In this document: in pieces, positions 1 to 6,187 of the stretch | How the letters are laid out: every line of letters starts with the position of its first letter | Position numbering within the stretch: the first letter of the stretch is position 1 | DNA from: Serpentinimonas sp. | GTDB lineage: Bacteria; Pseudomonadota; Gammaproteobacteria; Burkholderiales; Burkholderiaceae_C | NCBI GenBank assembly: GCA_025458665.1 | Contig: JALOSG010000114.1 | Coordinates: forward strand, 1-8,354 | DNA length: 8,354 bases | Direction: 5' to 3' | Program-made: the position numbers and the translations under genes | Notes under the pieces: model-generated | What the model was told of the DNA's origin: nothing | Databases searched by the model: none | The model's input: the letters and a program-made list of their open reading frames with translations, nothing else

Positions 1-1014
1 GGCCAGCGCCCTGGCCGGCGGCTGCACCGGCCGGCCCTGGCGGTCGGTCCAGAACACACGGGGCGGCGCGGCCAGGCCAGCGGCGCTCAGCACCGAGCCT
101 GGCTGCGGCCTGATGCGGCCTATGCGCGTCACGGGGGTGTGGGCGGCCGCAGCCGCGGCCGCTACTGCGCCGCGGGCGCTGGCCGGTGCCGTGAACAGCA
201 ATTCGTAGTCATCGCCGCCGGCCAGTGCGCAGGTCAGAGCCTGCTCGCGCGGCAGAGCCCTCACATCATCGCTCAGCGCGGGGCTCTCCAGCAGGGATTC
301 CAGGTCTATCTCGGCGTCCACAGCCGATGCACGCAGCACATGCAGCAAATCGCCGGCCATGCCGTCGCTCACGTCAATGGCGGCGTGCGCCACGCCGCGC
401 AGCGCCAGGCCCAGCGCCAGCCGGGGGGTAGGGCGGTCCATGCGCAGGCACACACGCTGCAGCGCTTCGGGCCGCAACTGCCAGCAACCCTGGCCGTCTC
501 GGTGGGCCTCCAGGGCCAGACGGGCATCGCCCACCGTACCGCTCACATAAACATCGTCCCCGGCCTTGGCCGCATGGCGGGCCAGGGCCGCGCCCGCAGG
601 CACGCGCCCCATGACGGTGATGCACAGCGTGAGCGGGCCGGCGGTGGTGTCGCCCCCCACCAGCGCACACTGGTGTGCATCGGCCAGGGCCAGCAAACCG
701 CTGGAGAAACGGTCCAGCCACTGCTCGTCCACCCTGGGCAGCGCCAGCGCCAGCGTGAAGGCCAGCGGCTCGGCGCCCATGGCGGCCAGGTCGCTCAGGT
801 TCACCGCCAGCGCCTTGTGCCCCAGGGCTTCGGGGTCGGTACCCGGCAGGAAGTGGCGGCCCTCCACCAGCATGTCGGTGGACACGGCCAACTGCTGGCC
901 GGGGGGCAGGGACAGCAGGGCGCAATCGTCGCCGTTGCCCAGGGCAATCTCGCGCCGCCGGCCAGGCAGCACAGGACGCCGAAAGTAGTGGTCAATCAGC
1001 TCGAATTCGTTCAT
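1..1014 (-). CDS. thiL: Thiamine-monophosphate kinase ThiL (C-terminus cut by window edge)
   Basis: ThiL uses ATP to phosphorylate thiamine monophosphate to thiamine diphosphate, the last step of cofactor synthesis, in the cytoplasm. Reading left from ATG at 1014, 338 codons stay open to base 1 with no stop. The family is usually about 320-340 residues, so only a short C-terminal end should be missing. Visible family motifs in order are NGDDCAL (about residues 27-33, metal/nucleotide-binding aspartates), STDMLVEGRHF (45-55), AVNLSDLAAMGA (70-81), a VGGDTT motif, DVSDGMAGD in the second half, and AGGDDYELLF near the C-terminal third. Near the C-terminus lies a run of seven alanines. The start lies 3 bp after the stop of the upstream membrane-protein gene. 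No good Shine-Dalgarno sequence is seen, so translation is probably coupled. Identity is very likely; the exact C-terminus is unseen. Confidence 0.95.
   Translation of the reverse strand, partial: MNEFELIDHYFRRPVLPGRRREIALGNGDDCALLSLPPGQQLAVSTDMLVEGRHFLPGTDPEALGHKALAVNLSDLAAMGAEPLAFTLALALPRVDEQWLDRFSSGLLALADAHQCALVGGDTTAGPLTLCITVMGRVPAGAALARHAAKAGDDVYVSGTVGDARLALEAHRDGQGCWQLRPEALQRVCLRMDRPTPRLALGLALRGVAHAAIDVSDGMAGDLLHVLRASAVDAEIDLESLLESPALSDDVRALPREQALTCALAGGDDYELLFTAPASARGAVAAAAAAAHTPVTRIGRIRPQPGSVLSAAGLAAPPRVFWTDRQGRPVQPPARALA
143..162. repeat. Two GCGGCCGC octamers 4 bp apart inside thiL (poly-alanine codons)
   Basis: The palindromic octamer GCGGCCGC occurs at 143-150 and again at 155-162, separated by AGCC. 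On the minus strand this encodes most of a seven-alanine run near the end of ThiL. It looks like a small GC-driven expansion in a C-terminal surface segment, not a regulatory element. Confidence 0.6.
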
Positions 1015-1017
1015 GGC

Positions 1018-3198
1018 TCAGCGTGGCAGATCCGGCTGGGAGCCAGGGCCTGACCGCTCCACCTGCGCCAGCGGGCTGACCGGCTGGTCGGGCTGCGCGC
1101 CTGCAGGGGAAGTAGTGCCCTCGGAGTCCTCGGGCACGGGCACATCGGGCACCTCGTGCAGCGCGGCCTCGGTCTTCTCGCTCACCGGCCAGAGGAAGCT
1201 CAAGGGTGCCTTGCGCAGCCGGTGGCGTATGGCCGTCTGTATGCGCTGGCGGTTCACATCGCTCACACCTTGCGCGCGCAGCGCCAGCCGGAAGGCGAGG
1301 TAAAAACTCACCGTGAGGTTGATGGGGCCCACCAGCAGCGTAGCCAGCACGGCAGACCAGAACGCTGCTGTGCCGAACACCTCCCAGCCCAGCGCTGCCA
1401 CGGACGCCGTGAGCTGGCCCATGACCAGCGTCACGTGGCGCACCTCCAGCCCCAGCCCGAAAAACAAGGCGATGGCGGGCACCAGCCCCAGCATGAAACC
1501 CAGCGATATGTTGGCTGCCAGCCCGGAGATGTTGCGCCGCATGAACTGGCTCCAGCGCCGTGCCCGCGCCACACCCAGCCTGCGGGTGATGCGGGGGTTG
1601 TGTTCCAGCGCCGAATCGAGCTTGTGGAGCACGAACCAGTTCTCCACCCAGCCCGCCACGATGGAACTGGCAAACAGCAGCAAACCCGTGAACGCCGCAA
1701 ACAGCAGCGTAGGGCCCAGCACCTGGTGCGCGTGCAGCACGTGGTGGGCATAGTCTTCCGTCAGCATGGGCTGGCCGGTCGTGAACAGCAACACCATACT
1801 GATAGCCAGCACCATGGGCGCCACCAGCGCCAGGTTGCCCAGAATGGCCGCCACCTGCGAGCGGAACAGGTGGGCCACCTCGTCCACAAAGCGCAGCGCA
1901 CCGCCCGGCGTCTTGATGTCCTTGAGCTTGGCCACCATGGCCGGTGCGGTGACCGCGGGCTGCTTCGTGGCTACGGTGAAGTGCAGCATCTGGATGAGCA
2001 CGAACGCCACGGCGTAATTCAAGCCTGCCGCAAAGCCGCCCCAGAACGCCGAGAGCGCCAGCCCACCGATGAGGAACTTGAACCAGGTGGTGAAGCCCAG
2101 CACCAGCCCGCCACCGCCCGCGCGCAGGAACATGAGGCGGTACTCCGCCCAGTTGCGGGTGATGTAGCCTTCGCCGGTTTCCGCACTGCGTTCTGCCACT
2201 TTGGCGGCGGTGAGCTGCGTGCTGGTGGCAATCAGCGCGCGGATGCTGCGGTTGTCGCGGCCCACCTGCACCAGATCGGAGAGCAGGTGCGCCGTGGCGC
2301 GCGGGCGCTGCTCGGACTGCAGGCAGTCCACCAGCGCCTTGGCGCGCAGCACGCGCTCGCGCAACTGGCGCAGGCGGAACACAATGCCCACCGAAATACC
2401 GTGTTCTTCCAGGTGCGCGTACACGGTGTAGGCGGCGTGGCGGCAATCGTCCAGCAGTTTCCTCAGCGCTGCGGCTTGCTCCAGCGCCTCGGGGCTGCGC
2501 GGCCCGTGCGCCACCACCTGCTGGCGGAACTGCTCCAGCGCTACGGGCAGTTCGTGGAAAGTGCGCGTTTGCCGGGCCGATGCCGACATGCGCACCCGCA
2601 GCTCGGGCATGAAGCCGGCCGCACTGATCTGCCCTACGCAGAAAGTCAGCGCATCCACCAGCGTCAGTTCCCAGTCGCTCAGGTGCGCAAACACCTCGCT
2701 GCGCGCGGTCGGGGGCGCGGCGGGGGCTTCGCTGTGGCTGGTGGCGTCGTCACCCAGCAGCACCGCCAGGCGCTGCAATTGCCGCTGCGGCAAGGCGCGC
2801 AGCCAGCGGCGGTCCAGCGGGTTGGAGAACAGCAGGCCAAACAGCTCGGCCATGTCGGTGGTCACCGGCGAGGCTGGCAGCAGCTTGCCGCGCAGGCGGT
2901 GCAGCAGCTCGGTGAAGAACACCGACCTGGAAGCAAAACCGTAATCGGCCAACAGCGGCGCCATGTCCACTTCCTCGCGGAAGCGCCGCCACCACAGGCG
3001 CCACTGCGCCAGCCAGCCAGGGCGCCGCTCCACGGCATCGAGCAGGTCCTCCACGCGCCGCAGCGCGGCCGGCACATCGGCACTGGGGCCACGTACCCAG
3101 TCCACCAGGGCAATGAGCCACAAATGGCGCTGCGCCAGCGTGGCCTCGGGGTCCAGGCGACCCAGCAGGCTGTCAAGATCGTCGGTAGGGGTGACCAT
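1018..3198 (-). CDS. Large multi-pass membrane protein of the PF10136 'site-specific recombinase' family
   Basis: This 726-residue protein resembles the family annotated as 'site-specific recombinase' (PF10136) in beta- and gammaproteobacteria. The first ~350 residues are a soluble, largely helical region rich in Leu, Arg and Glu. A conserved-looking signature follows at 343-364 (GEGYITRNW, then a Gly-rich RAGGGG). Hydrophobic segments appear at about 361-380, 382-405, 449-472, 495-517, 559-583 and 597-638. Between them lie the motifs HFTVATKQPA (406-415) and NWFVLHKLDSAL (520-531). The last ~50 residues are Pro/Ser/Glu-rich and probably disordered. I see no serine- or tyrosine-recombinase catalytic arrangement, and a polytopic membrane protein is an unlikely recombinase, so the real function is unknown. 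ATG at 3198 lies 6 bp after the apaG stop, behind a weak GAGCGGG ribosome-binding sequence, and thiL follows 3 bp after its stop. Confidence 0.88.
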   Translation of the reverse strand: MVTPTDDLDSLLGRLDPEATLAQRHLWLIALVDWVRGPSADVPAALRRVEDLLDAVERRPGWLAQWRLWWRRFREEVDMAPLLADYGFASRSVFFTELLHRLRGKLLPASPVTTDMAELFGLLFSNPLDRRWLRALPQRQLQRLAVLLGDDATSHSEAPAAPPTARSEVFAHLSDWELTLVDALTFCVGQISAAGFMPELRVRMSASARQTRTFHELPVALEQFRQQVVAHGPRSPEALEQAAALRKLLDDCRHAAYTVYAHLEEHGISVGIVFRLRQLRERVLRAKALVDCLQSEQRPRATAHLLSDLVQVGRDNRSIRALIATSTQLTAAKVAERSAETGEGYITRNWAEYRLMFLRAGGGGLVLGFTTWFKFLIGGLALSAFWGGFAAGLNYAVAFVLIQMLHFTVATKQPAVTAPAMVAKLKDIKTPGGALRFVDEVAHLFRSQVAAILGNLALVAPMVLAISMVLLFTTGQPMLTEDYAHHVLHAHQVLGPTLLFAAFTGLLLFASSIVAGWVENWFVLHKLDSALEHNPRITRRLGVARARRWSQFMRRNISGLAANISLGFMLGLVPAIALFFGLGLEVRHVTLVMGQLTASVAALGWEVFGTAAFWSAVLATLLVGPINLTVSFYLAFRLALRAQGVSDVNRQRIQTAIRHRLRKAPLSFLWPVSEKTEAALHEVPDVPVPEDSEGTTSPAGAQPDQPVSPLAQVERSGPGSQPDLPR

Positions 3199-3204
3199 GC
3201 CCGC

Positions 3205-3600
3205 TCAATGCAGCACCGGACCGTGGCCGGTACCTGTGGTGTCGGTGCGCAGCACAAAAGGCGCCACCTGCGCCTCAAAGCGCGTGCCATCCACCGCCAC
3301 GCAGAAAAAGTGCCCGCTCATGAGGCCCATGGGCGTGGCCAGCGGTGCACTGCTGGTGTAACGGAAGCTCTGGCCGGGCTGCAGCAGGGGCTGCTGGCCC
3401 ACCACCCCCAGGCCGTCCACCACCTGCGTGCGGCCATGGCTGTCCTCAATCTCCCAATGGCGCGCAATCAGCTGCGCCGCCACATCTCCGGTGTTGGTGA
3501 TGGTGATGGTGTAGGCGAACAGGTAGTGCCCCTGCTGCGGGGCGGACTGTTCGGCCAGGTACTCGGGCTGTGCGTCGCACTGGAACTGGTGTTTGGGCAT
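3205..3600 (-). CDS. apaG: ApaG protein (Co2+/Mg2+ efflux-associated)
   Basis: ApaG is a small immunoglobulin/fibronectin-III-like beta-sandwich protein. It has been linked genetically to Co2+ resistance and Mg2+ efflux in enterobacteria, but its biochemical role is unsettled. The 131 residues match the family length (about 125). Visible hallmarks are YLFAYTITITNTG (26-38), QLIARHWEIED (43-53), the GVVGQQPLLQPG stretch (65-76), FRYTSSAPLATPMGLMSGHF (79-98) and a final beta strand ending near APFVLR (113-118). There is no signal peptide or membrane segment, so it is cytoplasmic. It starts at ATG 3600 and is the first gene of the leftward cluster. In enterobacteria apaG sits with ksgA and apaH; here it instead leads into a PF10136 membrane protein and thiL. 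Identification is firm from motif order. Confidence 0.95.
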   Translation of the reverse strand: MPKHQFQCDAQPEYLAEQSAPQQGHYLFAYTITITNTGDVAAQLIARHWEIEDSHGRTQVVDGLGVVGQQPLLQPGQSFRYTSSAPLATPMGLMSGHFFCVAVDGTRFEAQVAPFVLRTDTTGTGHGPVLH

Positions 3601-3795
3601 GGCAGCGATGTTACCCAGCTTGCCAGTCCCTGGCGTGGCGCTTGCTTGGTCGACCTGTGGAATCTACCGTGTGCAGGAGTTTCTATTCCGGGCAAAATGC
3701 CGCTTTGGCAGATTTTTCAGTTTTTCGCGCCCGCCTTTCCAAGCTTCCAAGCCTTTGGCCTGTTTGATGTCTCCCGTTTCCTCCCGCCCGTACCC
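3601..3795. promoter_or_regulatory. Divergent apaG/rpe intergenic region, presumed to hold both promoters
   Basis: This 195-bp gap separates the leftward apaG cluster from rightward rpe and is the only place in the window where both would need promoters. It contains a locally AT-richer core (about 3660-3725, including TTTTTC and CAGTTTTTCG tracts) that contrasts with the GC-rich surroundings. I could not find a convincing -35/-10 pair with 16-18 bp spacing on either strand. Weak candidates are TAGATT on the minus strand (3661-3666) and TTTGAT on the plus strand (3763-3768). The final ~30 bases before rpe are pyrimidine-rich and lack a Shine-Dalgarno sequence. The promoter role is inferred from layout. 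Confidence 0.4.
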
Positions 3796-4473
3796 ATGAG
3801 CACCTACCGCATTGCACCGTCTATCCTTTCGGCCGACTTCGCCCGCCTCGGCGAGGAAGTGCGCAACGTGATAGCAGCCGGTGCCGACTGGATCCACTTC
3901 GACGTGATGGACAACCACTACGTGCCCAACCTCACGTTCGGGCCCATGATCTGCCAGGCGGTCAAGCCGCACGCCAGAAAGCCCGATGGCACGCCCGTAC
4001 CCATCGATGTGCACCTGATGATTTCCCCGGTGGATGCACTGGCCGGCTCCTTCATCGACGCTGGCGCCGACCTGGTGAGCTTCCACCCCGACGCCACCAG
4101 CCACGTACACCGCAGCATCCAGGCCATCAAGGCCAAGGGCTGCAAGGCTGGCCTCACCTTCAACCCCGCCGAGCCGCTTGATGTGCTGGACTGGGTCATC
4201 GAGGACATCGACCTCATCCTCATCATGAGCGTCAACCCTGGCTTTGGCGGCCAGAGCTTCATCGACTCAGCGCTGCGCAAAGTGGAGGCGGCGCGCAAGC
4301 GCATCGAAGCCAGCGGCAAGGACATACGCCTGGAAGTGGACGGCGGCATCAAGGCCGACAACATCCGCCGTGTGGCAGACGCCGGCGCCGACACCTTCGT
4401 GGCCGGTAGCGCCATTTTCGGCAAGCCCGACTACGCCGCAGTGATCACCCAGATGCGGGCCGCACTGGCCTGA
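3796..4473 (+). CDS. rpe: Ribulose-phosphate 3-epimerase
   Basis: Rpe interconverts D-ribulose 5-phosphate and D-xylulose 5-phosphate in the pentose phosphate pathway (and Calvin cycle where present). It is a cytoplasmic metal-dependent TIM barrel. The 225 residues fit the family. Visible sites are the N-terminal IAPSILSADF (6-15; Ser9 contacts substrate), HFDVMD (34-39) giving metal ligand His34 and acid/base Asp36, DVHLM (71-75) with His73, the glycine-rich phosphate loop NPGFGGQSF (147-155), and LEVDGGI (179-185) with Asp182. GSAIFG (204-209) completes the phosphate site. Residues about 59-69 (Arg/Lys/Pro/Asp/Gly-rich, before DVHLM) look like a short insertion relative to the enterobacterial enzyme. 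The frame stays open far upstream of the ATG, but homology begins at MSTYRIAPSIL, which fixes the start at 3796. There is no clear ribosome-binding site. Confidence 0.97.
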   Translation: MSTYRIAPSILSADFARLGEEVRNVIAAGADWIHFDVMDNHYVPNLTFGPMICQAVKPHARKPDGTPVPIDVHLMISPVDALAGSFIDAGADLVSFHPDATSHVHRSIQAIKAKGCKAGLTFNPAEPLDVLDWVIEDIDLILIMSVNPGFGGQSFIDSALRKVEAARKRIEASGKDIRLEVDGGIKADNIRRVADAGADTFVAGSAIFGKPDYAAVITQMRAALA

Positions 4474-4506
4474 TTGCCCCTCAGCCACTGACCCCGCAGG
4501 CCCAGT
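4464..4506 (+). other. Imperfect inverted repeat spanning the rpe stop codon
   Basis: ACTGGCCTG at 4464-4472 can pair with CAGGCCCAGT at 4497-4506 with one bulged base. The enclosed loop contains a second small inverted repeat, TCAG-CCA-CTGA (4481-4491). No T-tract follows, so this is not a standard intrinsic terminator. It could be a weak processing or pausing structure between rpe and the chemoreceptor gene, or chance in GC-rich DNA. Confidence 0.25.
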
Positions 4507-4539
4507 CCGCACCCTCCCAACCAGCCGGAACGAGTCACC

Positions 4540-6132
4540 ATGTCCACCACCCCGTCTTCCCCCGCAGGTCCCCACGGCAGCCCGGTCGCGCACGGCGTAT
4601 TTGGTCCCGGCGTTGCCCTGCTGCAGAAGCTGTCCATGCGCAGCAAGCTGTGGGGCATGGTGCTGCTGGTGGTGATGCCGATGGCGGTCGCGGGCCTATT
4701 GCTGGGAATGGTCTGGGAGCAGGCGGGACCAGCCATCGGATCGAGCACGGTCGCTCAGGCGCTGGTGTTTGTTGGCCTGGTGTCCCTGCTGACACTGCTG
4801 TACGGGCTGGGCGCTTTTTTTGCCTTGCTCGTGAGTGGGCTGGACCGGCTCAGCGCGGTGGTGGGCCAGGCTGCACAAGGTGACCTGCGCTCCGACGTGG
4901 GCCTGCGCGGCAACGACGAGCTGAGCCACATTGGCCGCCAGGTGGAAGTCATGCTCACGCGCCTGTCGGAACTGGTGGCCGATGTGCGCAGCGCGTCTGC
5001 CGTGCTCGGCTACGTGGGCCAGAATCTGGTGGAGGACAGCCAGCAGCTCTCCGACCGCACCCAGTCGCAGGCGGCCAACCTGGAGCAGGCCACCGCCAAC
5101 ATCCGCGAAGTGGCCGACACCGTGAACCGCAATGCCGATGCCGTGCAGGAGGTGAGCCGCGTGAGCGCCAGCCTGCACGACGACACCGAACGCGCCAGCG
5201 GCCTCATGCAGCAGACCATGAGTGGCATGGGTACGCTGCAGTCCACCTCGCAGCGCATGACCGAAATCATCGGCACCATCGACAGCATCGCTTTCCAGAC
5301 CAACATCCTGGCATTGAATGCGGCCGTAGAAGCCGCGCGCGCCGGCGAGCAGGGCCGCGGGTTCGCCGTGGTGGCCAGCGAAGTGCGCTCTTTGGCGCAG
5401 CGCAGCCAGGCGGCCGCCGCCGAGGTACGGGCCCTGATTGCCGAATCCACCACACGGGTGCAGTCCTCGGTGAAGGAAATTCGTTCGGTGAACGATGTCA
5501 TGGAGCGCCTGGTGCAGGGCATCCGCGACATCACCGCCCGCATTGACGACATGGCATCGGCCAGCAGCCAGCAGAGCAACTCCCTGCGCGAAGTGGTGCA
5601 GGCCGTGGGCGACCTCGACACCCTGACCTACGAGAACTCCGCCATGGTGGAGCGCACCACCCAGCGCTCCACCGGCCTCATGGTACGCACCACCGAGCTG
5701 AACCAGGCCGTGAAGCATATGCTGCTGCGCCAGGGCACCGCCGACGAGGCTCTACAGTTCACCCGCGCCGCACTGGCCCACATACGCGCAGCCGGCTACG
5801 AGCGCGCCAGCGAAGACTTCTACAAGCGGCCAGGCCGCTTCATAGACCGCGACCTCTACATCTTTGTGCTGGACCGTGCTGGTACCTACCGCGTCATGGG
5901 CGCAGACCGCAACAAGACCGGTACCCGTGTGCACGACGCCGCGGGCATAGACGCCGAACGCTTCCTGCACGATGTGTGGGAGCGCGCCGAACAGGGCGGC
6001 GGCTGGGTGGAATACAACATCGTGAACCCGGTGACCAAAGACGTGCGGGGCAAGTCGTCTTTCATCCTGCCCATCAACGACGAGCTGGTGGTGGGCTGCG
6101 GCGCTTACCGCAGCGCGCTCACGGCCGGCTGA
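4540..6132 (+). CDS. Methyl-accepting chemotaxis protein with C-terminal (cytoplasmic) Cache domain
   Basis: This 530-residue chemoreceptor would control the CheA/CheW kinase complex at the inner membrane. It has an N-terminal cytoplasmic tail (1-35), TM1 (about 36-58), a very short external loop (about 59-71) and TM2 (about 72-98). A HAMP linker follows (about 99-150; GDLRSDV then GNDELSHIG), then the coiled-coil signalling domain. The invariant hairpin tip is plain: IDSIAFQTNILALNAAVEAA (247-266) followed by RAGEQGRGFAVVASEVRSLA. After the second helix comes a compact domain (about 415-526) with FYKRPGRF, DLYIFVLDRAGTYRVMGADR, GGWVEYNIVNP and a closing strand LVVGCGAYRS, which looks like a single Cache domain. 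There is no C-terminal NWETF-type pentapeptide for CheR/CheB tethering. The gap from rpe is 66 bp, with GGAACGAG as a possible ribosome-binding site. No sigma-28 promoter was seen, so co-transcription with rpe is possible. The ligand is unknown. Confidence 0.93.
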   Translation: MSTTPSSPAGPHGSPVAHGVFGPGVALLQKLSMRSKLWGMVLLVVMPMAVAGLLLGMVWEQAGPAIGSSTVAQALVFVGLVSLLTLLYGLGAFFALLVSGLDRLSAVVGQAAQGDLRSDVGLRGNDELSHIGRQVEVMLTRLSELVADVRSASAVLGYVGQNLVEDSQQLSDRTQSQAANLEQATANIREVADTVNRNADAVQEVSRVSASLHDDTERASGLMQQTMSGMGTLQSTSQRMTEIIGTIDSIAFQTNILALNAAVEAARAGEQGRGFAVVASEVRSLAQRSQAAAAEVRALIAESTTRVQSSVKEIRSVNDVMERLVQGIRDITARIDDMASASSQQSNSLREVVQAVGDLDTLTYENSAMVERTTQRSTGLMVRTTELNQAVKHMLLRQGTADEALQFTRAALAHIRAAGYERASEDFYKRPGRFIDRDLYIFVLDRAGTYRVMGADRNKTGTRVHDAAGIDAERFLHDVWERAEQGGGWVEYNIVNPVTKDVRGKSSFILPINDELVVGCGAYRSALTAG

Positions 6133-6187
6133 CCGCCGAGTGCGGCCACCAGTTGCGCGACAATAGGGCGCTACCAAACGCCTTGCC
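6133..6187 (+). promoter_or_regulatory. Short gap with possible -10 element before the MFS gene
   Basis: The 55 bp between the chemoreceptor stop and the TTG start contain GACAAT (6159-6164) in the context TTGCGCGACAATAGGG. This resembles the -10 elements often seen in GC-rich betaproteobacteria. There is no matching TTGACA-like -35 at the usual distance. If used, transcription would begin near 6171, leaving a very short leader before TTG 6188. Confidence 0.3.

Noticed and set aside
139..1053. Plus-strand open frame of 304 codons opposite thiL
   Set aside because: Gln/His/Gly/Arg-rich antisense shadow; thiL on the other strand carries all the expected kinase motifs.
992..2446. A 484-codon minus-strand frame overlapping the membrane-protein gene and the start of thiL
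   Set aside because: Out-of-frame shadow rich in Ala/Arg/Gly/His; the competing frame has hydrophobic helices and family signatures.
1018..3198. Mobile element or phase-variation system suggested by the 'site-specific recombinase' family name
   Set aside because: No inverted repeats, attachment sites, target duplications or other mobile genes were seen, and the protein looks like a polytopic membrane protein in a housekeeping cluster.
3692..3725. GCAAAA-TGCCGC-TTTGGC weak hairpin followed by T-runs, looking like an intrinsic terminator
   Set aside because: The stem is only about six pairs with a mismatch, and it lies in a divergent intergenic region where no transcript should end; more likely chance in the AT-richer promoter area.
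1156..3795. A very long plus-strand open frame (about 880 codons) opposite the membrane-protein and apaG genes, running in frame into rpe
   Set aside because: Its translation is His/Gln/Arg-rich low-complexity sequence typical of the antisense of Leu/Ala-rich GC-biased genes, with no recognisable domain until Rpe begins at 3796. The minus-strand genes have clear family motifs.
4696..5718. Minus-strand open frame of 340 codons opposite the chemoreceptor
   Set aside because: His/Gly/Ala-rich antisense with no domain; the chemoreceptor hairpin motif on the plus strand is unmistakable.
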